Positions 34,437 through 44,483 of a stretch of 64,000 bases of DNA are shown here, one piece after another. How positions within the stretch are numbered: the stretch's first letter is position 1; each line of letters starts with the position of its first letter. A program made the position numbers and the translations under genes. Source of the DNA: Oikopleura dioica (taxonomy: Eukaryota; Chordata; Appendicularia; Copelata; Oikopleuridae); assembly GCA_907165135.1 (NCBI GenBank), contig OU015569.1:10726501-10790500 (forward strand). Direction: 5' to 3'. The notes under the pieces were generated by a model. That model did no database searches. It was given only the letters and a program-made list of their open reading frames with translations, and was not told the DNA's origin.

Positions 34437-35479
34437 ATTGAAAAAAAAGTAGCTCGAAAAGAGCTAAGATCAGTAATTTGACCTAACTTCCGCTAAAACC
34501 CGTCGCATTTACTAATAAATTCGCAACTAATCAAAAACAAATATCGTACTTTCTTCTATTTCCAATCTGGTCCGCAGCGGCAACTACTAAAAGCGCTATC
34601 TTCTGGAGATTGTGCCACTTCCGGAAACGTTTCCAATTCCAAGAGTAGCCACTTCATCGATTATTCGGAGGCTTTGTAAGATAAACTGACCGGTGATTTA
34701 AGTTTAAAGCCCGTGAATCCTTGATTTTAACCTGTTCCTCCTCTTGCAAGAAAGCACCTTTTTCTACGACTATTTTTAAAAAAATACGATGCTATCTTTT
34801 ATTGAAGGAAACTCTTGAGCAGTTGAAATCTTGTAGCGAAAAGTACTGAATTCGAAAATGTGAACGTCTCGCTTTTCGAGCGGGATAAAGTTGCAAAACG
34901 GTAGAAACGCGTGAAAACAACGAGGAAGTAAATCCGGCGGCCAGATGGGCGGCTTTGAAGCTTCGCGCAAACTCATTTGATTTTGTGAATAGGAGCTCGT
35001 CCTCCTGGAACTTTTCCAAGCTCATGCAGCTGTGAACGGCTCCAGTAGCACATACGCAATTGACTGGGCACCAATGCCAAATGCACGTGAGCATGAAATC
35101 GAGTGCGAAAGACACTCCACGCCGGTTTTTTTTCCAACGAATTTTGCTGAATAATTCAATTCAAAGTCGCCGCCTAAAGCGTGAGCGGCTCGATTTCGAA
35201 GCTAAAACTTTCTTATCTAATTGGCTTCGATTATTGTTTCGGTGGACAAATCAAATTTCGCGATTTTGCGAAAGGGGCGTGCGATAGAAAAAGAGAGCCT
35301 TCGTTTTCTAGAGCGTTTTATTTAAAGAGATCTTCTTAAAAATGATGAGTAATAAATTCAGCGTAGTCAAACAGGCGACGTAACGATTTGAAGCTTAGAG
35401 AAATAAAAAAAGAAAGAGTTGCGTCGTAAAATTGAAATTTTACTCTTTCCTTCATCAAAAAAACGAAGAAGATGAAAAA
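34437..35479. other. Intergenic interval
   Basis: No well-supported gene. A minus-strand frame at 34792-35094 is listed separately with low confidence. Confidence 0.35.
34792..35094 (-). CDS. Doubtful small Cys-rich reading frame
   Basis: From ATG at 35094 the minus strand is open for about 100 codons: MLTCIWHWCPVNCVCATGAV at the start, then LEKFQEDELLFTKSNEFARS and AAHLAAGF. It ends near a potential AATAAA. The start could be a short, Cys-containing signal peptide. No splice partner or family similarity supports it. Confidence 0.2.
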   Translation of the reverse strand: MLTCIWHWCPVNCVCATGAVHSCMSLEKFQEDELLFTKSNEFARSFKAAHLAAGFTSSLFSRVSTVLQLYPARKARRSHFRIQYFSLQDFNCSRVSFNKR

Positions 35480-36428
35480 ATGACTAAGTCAAAAGATGAA
35501 AGTATAGCACTCAAATTTGGTCTTGGCCTCGTCGCTGGTCAAATTTCGATCTTTTGGGTTCACCCCTTCGATCTTATTAAAAATCGATTACAAACAAGTG
35601 GAGCAAGCCTTTCTCCTATTTCATGTGTTGGCCAAATCGTCAAAGAAAAAGGTAAATCAAATCAGCTATTTGAAATTATTGGTAATTCCGTCAAGGCATT
35701 CGCGGTTTTTACGATGGATTTTCCGCGTCGATGATGCGCCAAGCAACTTACACCACCGGTCGCCTTGGAATCTACAGTAATCTCTTGCACCAATACAAAG
35801 TTTCTACTGGAGTACAAAAGCCGAACCTTTTCTGGACAACTTTGATGGGCTCCACGAGTGGGGGCTTGGCGGCAATAATTGGAAACCCTGCTGACGTTGC
35901 GATAGTACGAATGACTGTCGATTCTAAATTGCCAATCGAGCAGAGAAGAAACTACACTTCCGTTTTCAATGCTTGGGCAAGGATAGTAAAAGAGGAGGGA
36001 GTTCGAAAACTGTGGGTTGGATGTAGACCTACTGTTGCTAGAGCAATGGTCGTCAATTCCTGCCAACTGTCGTTCAATACTCAGACCAGATACTTCATAG
36101 GTAAGCTGAATAGAGTCTCCATAACAAGTTGTTACTTTTTTCAGAAGGAAAAGTGCCTTCAATAAATCCCTACTTGCTTTCGATTCTCTCTAGCTGCTGC
36201 TCTGGGCTGCTAACAACCACGATAGTGCTCCCGATCGACTTTGCAAAGACAAGAATTCAGAACGCAAAAGGACACCAATACTCAGGCTGGCTCGATGTTT
36301 GGAGAAAGACAGTCAAGAATGAAGGATTTGCCGTTCTCTGGAAAGGATTTGGCCCTTACTTTGCGCGAACTCCAATTACGTTATTTATAATGGATATTTT
36401 ACTGTACCAATTTGGAATGTCCAGATAG
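35480..36428 (+). CDS. SLC25A11-like: Mitochondrial 2-oxoglutarate/malate-type carrier
   Basis: Three exons with introns of about 50 bases join in frame. All three mitochondrial-carrier signatures are visible: HPFDLIKNRLQ, NPADVAIVRM and LPIDFAKTRIQN. The stretch LPIEQRRNYTSVFNAWARIV, with EEGVRKLWVGCRPTVARAMV, is close to the vertebrate 2-oxoglutarate/malate carrier, which exchanges these acids across the inner membrane. The last helix is shorter than usual (it ends TPITLFIMDILLYQFGMSR). The subfamily is likely but could also be a related dicarboxylate carrier. The start chosen is MTKSKDESIAL; upstream codons in the same frame look like 5' UTR. Confidence 0.88.
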
Positions 36429-36583
36429 CAAATTAGAATTCGGCATTTTTCTTTCAATAAAATAGGAATTTCAAAAAGGATTTTTATTCACACATTTTTT
36501 CAATGCAGGGTCAAAAGTAAGGTTGAGGTCAGTTTAGTTAGCAAAGATCACTCGAGAATCATTTTACTCGGAAGTGAACATTT

Positions 36584-38204
36584 TCATGAAACCCTGACGA
36601 AATTCTGTGATTACTGAAGTGCCGATTTCTTCTACTTTGTCTTCGACATTGTCGAGACTCGATTTGAGGATTTCGTCTGTGCGGCGGAGATCGCGGACGG
36701 TCTTGGAAGTCGAGTCGCCGATCGTTTTTAACGATTCCTTCCAATTGATGAATATTTGAGTCGGATAATTAAAACAAATTGCTTTTAGAAAATTTCACCA
36801 TTCCTGTTGGTAAGAGATCACGTGATGCATTACGTCCAGTTCTTCCTCGAGTTTGACCAACTCTTCGTGATCAGCTTCAGAAGCATTTCGATCAGCAATT
36901 TCACTATTTTAAAAATCATCGTTTTCATTTTGTCTCATTTTGGCCACTCACGATATCCTGTTTTCAAGAAGGGCCATTCTGTTGAGCACTTGGAGATTCA
37001 TCTTGACAATTTTATCCTCGATCTTTTCCTCCCTGAACTCGTCGAGCGACATTTGCTTCTGCATCATTTGCAGACTCTTGCGAAGCATGCCGAGCTCGAC
37101 ATCTTGCGCCTCGATTTTGCCGCGTGTGTTGTTTTCAAAGTTTTCGATGACCTTGAGCTGGGCGGAGATTTCGTCTTCCTTCCGCTCGAGCGATCCGAGC
37201 AGTTGAGCGGATTTTTCGCGTTCAGCAAAGAAGTTGCCAAGTTTGAGCTCGGTGACACGTTCGAACTCGCTCTGCGCTCGCTCGAGTTTCTTCAGCTGCT
37301 TCTCGAATTCTTCCACTTTTTCAAAAATCTCTCTGAATGCTCAATTATCAATCGTGCCTTGGTCAAAGTGTTCTTACATTTTGTCGTCTTTTAGATCGAG
37401 CGAAATGTCCTCCAAATTATTTTCTAATCGCGTGGCCAGCTCTCTTTGCTCTGCATTACTATTTTCAATTGCTTCGGCATTGTAGTCGGCTTAGAAAATT
37501 ATGATTTGATCAATCTCTCGCTTCGTACCTTTTTCAGTGATCTTTTCAATGATTTCTGATAGCGATTTCTCGATGAGTTTTTCTTTTAAAATTCCTTCTT
37601 GCTGTCGCTCATCGAGCTCTTTGATGCTGTTTTTCAAGCTTTCCACAGCTTTTTCGAAGTTTTCGTTTTTTCCCTCTAATCCGTCGAATAAGTTTTGGGA
37701 GGTCTTTTTGATATCCGAGATTTCAAGAAGCAGCCGTTCGTGATTGTCCTTTTCAAGGATTAATATTTCAAAATTAAATTCTTAAATCTTCAAGATTTGA
37801 ATTTATCTGGGTCACAGATGCAAATTTGCTGAGCTGAGTGAGCTGAACAGTCGCTCAGCTCTGACAATTTTCACTCAGCTCAGCTCAGCTCAGCTCAATC
37901 ATTTGAACAAAATTTTACTACTAAAAACACAGTAAAAACAGCTCAGCTCAACAAGCTCAGCTCAGCTCAAATACCTTAAAAAAAGTCTGCTCAGCTCAGC
38001 AATACTGAAGCAAAATTTTCAACTCTGATCTGGGCTAGGGTTAAATCAATAGCTCTCAATACAAATTATTATATGCATCCTCTCCTGACTGGAATGCTTA
38101 TTCCGCAGCACCTGCTCATAGATCTCATTTGCCGCAGGCGTGTTCGCCAAGGATATCGCTTCAACGCTCAAGTTTGTAGCAAAGATCACCGTCGAGATTT
38201 TCAT
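36584..38204 (-). CDS. Secreted-type coiled-coil protein
   Basis: Exons on the minus strand: 38204-38112 (MKISTVIFATNLSVEAISLA, a likely signal peptide), 37748-37529, 37489 to about 37380, about 37330-36950, about 36905-36804, and 36737-36584. They join in one frame to TGA. Almost all of the protein is heptad-rich coiled coil (NHERLLLEISDIKKTSQNLF, KQLKKLERAQSEFERVTELK, RKSLQMMQKQMSLDEFREEK). The final junction needs a GA-AG intron (36738-36803); the overlapping GT donor would give a premature stop. The first intron holds a GCTCA-type microsatellite. The joining of the first exon is by phase and signal-peptide logic only. Function unknown; a filament or matrix protein is plausible. Confidence 0.65.
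37820..38005. repeat. (GCTCA)n-type simple repeat
   Basis: Repeated CTCAG/GCTCA pentamers, partly interrupted, within the long first intron of the coiled-coil gene. Confidence 0.8.
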
Positions 38205-38474
38205 TTTTCAGAAAAAAAATATATAAAAATTGGTAATTCGAAAAGTCGAATGCTGATTGAATGTCTGCAGCGCACGTTCTATTCACGTTAGATGTTATAA
38301 GTCTGAAGCGTTGGGCGTAAACAAACAAGAGGTTTTGCCATACGCAACAACGTGGATGAAAATTTCATGAGTAATCGACTCCAATGGATTTCAATTCAGA
38401 ATAAGTTTTATTATTAAAAAAAGATCACCGACTGAGATATTTTGTACAAGGAGAAACGCGTTTTTCGAATAAGC

Positions 38475-38492
38475 GGCACTCCCACTCATGCC
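38475..38492 (-). promoter_or_regulatory. Conserved 3' element of the secreted K/E-rich family (copy A)
   Basis: In gene sense GGCATGAGTGGGAGTGCC, about 220 bases past the stop of copy A, followed shortly by CTCCTTGTACA. Near-identical elements follow copies B (40783-40800) and D (44977-44994). The GGCA and TGCC ends can pair. Confidence 0.5.
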
Positions 38493-38711
38493 GCAATTCA
38501 AAAGAACGCGCGAAGCTCTCACAAGATGAGCTCTAAATGAGAGTTTCTGAGAAGTAAAAAGTTGTAGAAAAAAGAAAAGAAAACAGAAAAGAAAGAACAG
38601 ATTCCCTCGTCAATCAAAAGCGCTGGATCGCTTCGTGTGTTTTTTGATTGGGTTTAGGGAATTAAGAGTTGAACTGGCTCGTATCAAGCAGCCCGGATGA
38701 GAATGATTCGT

Positions 38712-39602
38712 TTATTGTTGAGCTTGCTTCCAGATGTTGAACTTTCGGGCCATGTTCTGATTGTCCTTAAAATCGAGATGTTAAGAGACGCAATTTTACT
38801 TTGAGCGTACCTGGATGAGGTGCATTTCTGGGCAGAGGACGTCGTAGTGCTCCTCAAGCTCGGCGTAGAAGGCAAAGAGCACCTTGTTCTTATCAGCAAG
38901 AGCTCGCTTCTCGAGTCGTTGTTGCTGATAAAAGAGTAAGAAACAAATTCAATCGAGGTTAGACTCTACCTTTCTGAGTTCCTTGAGAGCCTTTGCGGCT
39001 GCCTTGGCGTCTTTCTTCTCCTGTTTTCGCTGGGCTCGTTTGGCTTCGTTTTCCTGTCGTCGGTTCTCTCTCCACGATTCCCAGTCGGACTCTTTCCATG
39101 CCTTGTTCTCGCTCTTGGCTTTCTTCTCGGCGAGCTTGTTGACGATCTTGTCGTACTTGTTCTTTTCTTTGGTCAAGTTGCGAGCGAGGGCGGCGGCTTC
39201 CTTCTCGGCCGCTTTCTTGGCAGCTTGGATCTCGGCTCGGTTGACGTACTGCTCCTTGAGCTTGAGCGCGGTCTTGTTCCAGAAGCCGGCCTCGAGGTCG
39301 TCTGTTCCCGGGCAAGTGGCGTTGTCGGGCACACACTGCACCTTGCAGTCCTTGCAAGCAGCTGCCCGTGGGTCGGCGAACTGAGCGTAGTCACGTGGGT
39401 GAGTGTAGCGGGAGCAGATGATGTTCGACTGAGCGTGCCACGCGTTGAACTCGGCGATGTTGGCTAAAGTTGTCAGTTAAGAAAAGCCGAGAGACCGAAT
39501 CTCTATTTTTCTATAGCTCTCTGTTTCTCTCTATTTACCGTCACAGTCTCCACAGACGTCAGCCGAAGCTAAACCAGCAAGAAGGGGAGCGGCGAGTTTC
39601 AT
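38712..39602 (-). CDS. Secreted Cys-head/K-E-rich helix family, copy A
   Basis: Four exons on the minus strand. The signal peptide is MKLAAPLLAGLASA. The Cys-rich head reads DVCGDCD, FNAWHAQSNIICSRYTHPRD, ACKDCKVQCVPDNATCPGTD. Next is a long helix rich in Lys, Glu, Ala and Arg (KESDWESWRENRRQENEAKR), then the conserved block LEKRALADKNKVLFAFYAEL, EEHYDVLCPEMHLIQ, ending DNQNMARKFNIWKQAQQ. From exon 2 onward it is almost identical to copy C, which lies inverted about 4 kb away; exon 1 differs. Secretion is inferred from the signal peptide. Family not recognised; a house or mucus structural protein would fit an appendicularian but is a guess. Confidence 0.85.
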
Positions 39603-39696
39603 CTTCGGTTTTTATAAAAAGACCCTTATCGAGTTTTTATTTGGTTGTTTGTTGTCCAAGTGAGATTCTTGGGATGATGAGATGGGAGCTGAAGAT

Positions 39697-39721
39697 GGTA
39701 TATATACCCTCTTGAACTTGG
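39697..39721 (-). promoter_or_regulatory. Promoter element and TATA box of copy A
   Basis: In gene sense CCAAGTTCAAG is followed at once by GGGTATATATACC, about 95 bases before the ATG. Copies B and C have the same pair of motifs. Confidence 0.6.
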
Positions 39722-40337
39722 AGGACACCTAGCGTTTCAAGTTTGGAAACTTGGAACTTAGTAATACTGCACCTCAATAAGCCAGGCTTAGGCCGCAGAT
39801 GACGACTCCCGCGCGGAGTTAGAGCTCAAAGCGCAATCGCCATCGGAAAAAAATATCTCTTCGGGATACACTTGCACTTTAGATATCTGCGCAAGAAAAA
39901 CCTGGCGACAAGAAATAGCTGAAACATTTTCGAGTTCATTTCTCAAAAATATTATAGAAAAAAATTGATTGATTTTATTGCTATTTTTTTTCGAACTAAG
40001 AATAAGGATATTATCGGGTTATATCTTTTATTTTCAATCTAATGCAAAAGCGCAATACTAGTATAAAAGAACAAAAATAGTCCGTAGCTAAGTTGTCGAT
40101 CATGTCAAAGATAGCTTCCCTTCGTTTGAAATGTTATAAATCAACACGTTTAATATAAATTCGGATGACGTTAAAATTCTTTAGATACGCCGGGATGATA
40201 ATATCACAAAAAAAGACAATCGTATCGTGAATTTGTTCTAGTACGCAAGCGTTCATTTGAAGCCAAACCTATAGGCTATTGTTTTTCATATTCAGTGCAT
40301 AATGAATTGATGTGGATTTATATTCAATTTGGCAGGT

Positions 40338-40605
40338 ACTGACAATGTCACGAATGTCACGAATGTCACGAGTTGACTGAAAATGTCACGAGTTTCGAAA
40401 AATTGACTTCCATCTTTTTTCGAATTAAGCACTCCGAAGGACCTAACGTCCTTCTTCGTGCATTTTCTGGTAGATTACTCATTGTGTTGGCGGGGCCCAA
40501 CTCTTACTACACGCAAAACTCAAATTTTTCGGCCGCTCTTACTGACGATGTCACGAAAATAGTGGTCAATTTCGTGGCATTTGTGACATTCGTGAAATTT
40601 TCAGT
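40338..40605. repeat. Foldback element built on TGTCACGA repeats
   Basis: Both ends carry repeats of TGTCACGA in opposite orientation: ACTGACAATGTCACGAATGT on the left and, read from the right end, ACTGAAAATTTCACGAATGT. The centre holds a second hairpin (CCGAAGGAC against GTCCTTCTTCG, about 40434-40460). The form is that of a foldback MITE. No clear target-site duplication was found. Confidence 0.6.
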
Positions 40606-40782
40606 GCCGTCGTTAGAGTTCATGCAAGCCTGACAAGAAAAAAAAAATAAGAAAAGAAGACTAATAGTTTTTTATCAAACATGTATTTATTAATGTCCAT
40701 TTAGTGTTTGGCATCACATTTTTTTCTACGAAACAATTCACCCTAGCATTTTAAGAACTGTACAAGGAGAAATCGAATATTC

Positions 40783-40800
40783 GGCACTCCCACTTATGCC
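40783..40800 (-). promoter_or_regulatory. Conserved 3' element of copy B
   Basis: In gene sense GGCATAAGTGGGAGTGCC, about 140 bases after the copy B stop codon, followed by CTCCTTGTACA as in copy A. Confidence 0.5.
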
Positions 40801-40938
40801 GGCATTCTACAACTCTCAGAAGATCTGAAGATTTTTGATGTCGATCGTCTCAATCGTCGAGTATATATCGATATACAGTTTTAGTACAGGAATATATTTA
40901 CTGGAGCGGAGACCATCGGAAGGCCATCAGATGCGACT

Positions 40939-41789
40939 TTACTGGAAGGTTTGGGCGCGTTTCCAATTGGCGTACTTTCTAGCTTCAACTTCGTTGTCCT
41001 AGAAAACTTTAGCAATGTCTCTCGTGAAATTGCTTCTACCTGAATGAGGAACATATCGGGACAGAGGGGATCGTAGTGCTCTTCAAGATCAGCGTAGAAG
41101 GCGAAGAGAACCTTGTTCTTCTCGGCGAGAGCGCGTTTCTCCAATCGTTTTCGCTGAAAGAAAAAGTAAAATTCTGTCGAAGTTCCCGAGAATCCAATTA
41201 CCTTAGCCTCCTCCTTGGCAGCTTTGGCAGCAGCCTTGGCTTCCTTCTTAGCTTGCTTGGCCGCGGCTCGGCGAGCCTCGTTCTCAGCTCGTTTTTCTTC
41301 TCGCCACTTGGCGTAGTCCTCCTTCTTCGCCGCCTTGTTCTCAGCTTTGGCCTGTTTTTCTTCCATTTTCTGTTTCATCTTGTTGTACTTGTCCTGTTCT
41401 TTTTGCAGCTTGTTGGAGCTGCGGAGTGCGAGCCTGGCAGCAACTTGAGCAGCGGCCTTGCTTTCGGCTCGCTTGATGTACTGCTCCTGGAGTTTGAGCG
41501 CGGTCTTGTTCCAGAATCCGGCTGCGAGATCGTCAGTGCCCGGGCAGGTCTCCTCGTTGGGAACGCACTGGACCTTGCACTCTTTGCATGCAGCACGCGC
41601 GTCGACGAACAGATCCCGTGGGTGTTGGTATCGAGAGCAGACGATATTGGACTGACCGTGCCAGGCGTTGAAATCGGCGATGTGGGCTAAAATCATCTCA
41701 AAACTGAAGCGATATCAATTAGAATTACCATCGCAGTCACCGCAGATATCTGCACTAGCCAAGGCGAAAAAAGCAGCAGAAAGTTTCAT
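40939..41789 (-). CDS. Secreted Cys-head/K-E-rich helix family, copy B
   Basis: Four exons on the minus strand with the same phases as copy A. The signal peptide is MKLSAAFFALASA. The head is DICGDCD, FNAWHGQSNIVCSRYQHPRD, ACKECKVQCVPNEETCPGTD. The helix is very Ala/Lys/Glu-rich (KWREEKRAENEARRAAAKQA). The conserved block is LEKRALAEKNKVLFAFYADL, EEHYDPLCPDMFLIQ, and the last exon gives DNEVEARKYANWKRAQTFQ, parallel to the ends of copies A and C. It is clearly more diverged than A and C are from each other. The stop is at 40939-40941; reading past the last acceptor instead would give an unrelated tail. Confidence 0.85.
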
Positions 41790-41919
41790 CCTTTCCAGTT
41801 GTCGTTTGTCGTTCTATTTTGTCTTGGCTGACTTGACTCTTTTAAACTCGTATCGAGTTTTTTTAGTTTTTCAACGCCGACTCGAGGTTTTTCGAAGTTG
41901 CTGAATCAGTATATTTTGC

Positions 41920-41947
41920 GAGCAATTTATATGCCACTTGGACTTGG
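41920..41947 (-). promoter_or_regulatory. Promoter element and TATA box of copy B
   Basis: In gene sense CCCAAGTCCAAGTGGC is followed by ATATAAAT. The spacing and sequence match the copy A and copy C promoters. Confidence 0.6.
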
Positions 41948-42224
41948 GACTCCAGTAGGAGGCGATAGCGCGCGATGCCACGCCGTCCGGTAATCAGACG
42001 CAACCGCGCAGGTTGCAGTTAAGCTACGGCATTAGGAGCTCAAAGGCGCACTCGCCAGAATAGTATCCATGCCAAACGTCGGGGACCGTGGTGACGGTAA
42101 GAAGCACTTCAGAATGGTGCAAAAATCTCATCAGTGGAATAAAGAGGAAGGTAATAGGGTTAGGGCATTCCTTGTCTTGTTTTACAGAAAGAACAATGCA
42201 GTAGATACGCTCAATAGAAGGATT

Positions 42225-43133
42225 CTAGAGCAGTGGGAATTCGACCCTCGGCCCAGGGCCATCTCGGAGTTGAATTGTTCCTTGAAGCATTTTTACTTCG
42301 TCCTAGATTAGTGAATTAGTAATTAGCTTTAGATTATCTATTATATAGATAGATAATAATTTATTTTTTCCTAAATTTACAGGGCCAGTCAGCTGGAAGT
42401 GGATATACTTGTTGGCGACTTTGTGGTTGTTGCAGACAAAACCATGTTTGAGACACGAGGGATACATCCAGGACGGCAGTCCCTCCTGGGCCCACTCTTG
42501 AGGAGGAAGCATAAGCACCATTTTTTGGAAATCCGGGAGAGTATCCATCTGAACACAGGGAATGTCTCTCCAGAGAGGCCCATTCTGGGACGCCGCAGCT
42601 TGAGAGGCAGCGCCTTCCGATGCTGCGCCTTGGGAGGCAACGCCTTGGGATGAAGTCCCTTTAGAAGGTGTTCCTTGAGATGCAGGATCCTGATATCGTT
42701 TTTTTTATAAATTTATAAGCAAGCATTTCTTACCGATGTGTCTGAGTTAGGCGCTGATTGAAGCTTGAGTTGATCCATTGCTCCAATTAAGAACGCTTTG
42801 ATCAGCTCGCGCATATTGTCGTTCTAAAAATTATATCGGTTAGATTCCTTCTTATATCAAGTTGCATATAGTCTATATCTATGTGATATAGATTTTGAAA
42901 TATTCAGTATTTACCGCCCAAAAAATAGAATCAGAGACGATGCAATGAAAATCCGGTCCTTCAGAAAACATGATATCGTTCTTTTTACCCGTCTCTAATT
43001 CGCGGAAAAGCATATGGCCGATGTCGTCATTGGAAGACCATTGAAGTGTTCTCTTTGTTCTAATAGATACATCTAGCCTCGCAACGCCTTCTCTACATGG
43101 AACATGGCGTCTGGCTCTCGGAGCACGGGGCAT
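42225..43133 (-). CDS. Novel Cys/Trp-motif protein, member 2 (LWRDxPC family)
   Basis: Four exons on the minus strand join in frame: the first begins MPRAPRARRHVPCREGVARL and contains FHCIVSDSIFWA; the second NDNMRELIKAFLIGAMDQLK; the third a Ser/Gln/Ala-rich linker followed by PLWRDIPCVQMDTLPDF and PSWMYPSCLKHGFVCNNHKV; the last ends GTIQLRDGPGPRVEFPLL at TAG, 42225-42227. The motif order matches the gene at 31099-31839 (FWA, LWRDxPC, WxxPxCxKxGxVCxxH, GTI). The Ser/Gln/Ala linker is specific to this copy. No signal peptide. It lies between members of the secreted family but is unrelated to them. Confidence 0.7.
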
Positions 43134-43167
43134 CTTGGAAATGAGCGAGGAAATATCGTGTGCACGC

Positions 43168-43177
43168 GTTTTTATAC
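43168..43177 (-). promoter_or_regulatory. TATA box of LWRDxPC member 2
   Basis: GTATAAAAAC on the minus strand, about 40 bases before the ATG, followed by CCTCGCTCATTTCC. The member 1 promoter has TATAAAAA and TTCGCTCATTTTC in the same order. Confidence 0.55.
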
Positions 43178-43490
43178 TCCAATTTCGAGCGCGATTCTCG
43201 AAAGTCAAAATTAAGAAACTGGAGAAATCTATTTTAAAAATTTTCTAGAATAAATTAACAACACCAACTTCATTCCTCGAGAAATTCGTTAAAAGAACAA
43301 ACGTTCCATAAACCTTTTTTAAGTAACACGTCATACTCTGTTCCATCGTTGAGTCAGCTCCAGCTAAACGATACTTATCGAAAGAGACTCTCAATACCAG
43401 TCGGTTTAGGCAGAGCTTAGTAAAAGAATACACTACTGCGTCAAGCTTTCTATACGCGTCGACGATTAGCAGCGCCATCTTGAGGTCCCT

Positions 43491-43514
43491 CAAGTCCAAG
43501 GCGATATAAATATG
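43491..43514 (+). promoter_or_regulatory. Promoter element and TATA box of copy C
   Basis: CAAGTCCAAG followed directly by GCGATATAAATATG, about 115 bases before the ATG of copy C. It matches the copy A and B promoters. Confidence 0.6.
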
Positions 43515-43622
43515 GCATATGGGAAGAAGAAGTCATCAACCAAACAATCATTCAAATTACGAGAAGTTTTACCTCGATAAGAGTTTTTTTCACTTCTTGC
43601 TTGTTTTCTACAAAAGAACAAA

Positions 43623-44483
43623 ATGAAACTCACTGGCTCCGTTTTAGCTGCTATGGCTTCCGCCGATGTTTGCGGCGATTGTGATGGTAAGAAATGACAT
43701 ATTTAATATATTTAAAAAAATATATTTTTAGCCAACATCGCCGAGTTCAACGCGTGGCACGCTCAGTCGAACATCATCTGCTCCCGCTACACTCACCCAC
43801 GTGACTACGCTCAGTTCGCCGACCCACGGGCAGCTGCTTGCAAGGACTGCAAGGTGCAGTGTGTGCCCGACAACGCCACTTGCCCGGGAACAGACGACCT
43901 CGAGGCCGGCTTCTGGAACAAGACAGCGCTCAAGCTCAAGGAGCAGTACGTCAACCGAGCCGAGATCCAAGCCGCTAAGAAAGTGGCCGAGAAGGCAGCC
44001 GCCACCCTCGCTCGCAACTTGACCAAAGAAAAGAACAAGTACGACAAGATCGTCAACAAGCTCGCCGAGAAGAAAGCCAAGAGCGAAAACAAGGCATGGA
44101 AAGAGTCGGACTGGGAATCCTGGAGAGAGAACCGACGACAGGAAAACGAGGCCAAACGAGCCCAGCGAAAACAGGAGAAGAAAGACGCCAAGGCAGCCGC
44201 CAAGGCTCTCAAGGAACTCAGAAAGGTAGAGTCAAACCATTGAACGATTTGTTTCTTACTCTTTTACCAGCAACAACGACTTGAGAAGCGAGCTCTTGCT
44301 GATAAGAACAAGGTGCTCTTTGCCTTCTACGCCGAGCTTGAGGAGCACTACGACGTCCTCTGCCCAGAAATGCACCTCATCCAGGTAAGCTCAAAGTAAA
44401 GTTGCGTTTCTTAACTTCTCGATTTTAAGGACAATCAGAACATGGCCCGAAAGTTCAACATCTGGAAGCAAGCTCAACAATAA
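43623..44483 (+). CDS. Secreted Cys-head/K-E-rich helix family, copy C
   Basis: Four exons on the plus strand: 43623-43686, 43732 to 44225, about 44271-44382 and about 44430-44483. The signal peptide MKLTGSVLAAMASA differs from copy A, but from the second exon on the protein is the same except for a few changes (KKVAEKAAATLARN here against KKAAEKEAAALARN in copy A). The DNA of these exons is also nearly identical at silent sites. It is in inverted orientation to copy A. This pattern suggests recent duplication or ongoing gene conversion confined to exons 2-4. Confidence 0.88.

Larger units (their letters stand above)
39722..40938. other. Intergenic interval with a foldback element
   Basis: No gene supported. 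The foldback at 40338-40605 and the 3' element of copy B at 40783-40800 are listed separately. Confidence 0.4.

Noticed and set aside
36807-37394. Long plus-strand reading frame with hydrophobic, Phe/Leu-rich product
   Set aside because: It is the shadow of the minus-strand coiled-coil exons, whose joined product is clean and heptad-rich.
38983-39384. Plus-strand reading frame opposite family copy A
   Set aside because: Antisense to the K/E-rich helix; the mirrored composition (Phe, Leu, Ser) is what the opposite strand of AAG/GAG codons gives.
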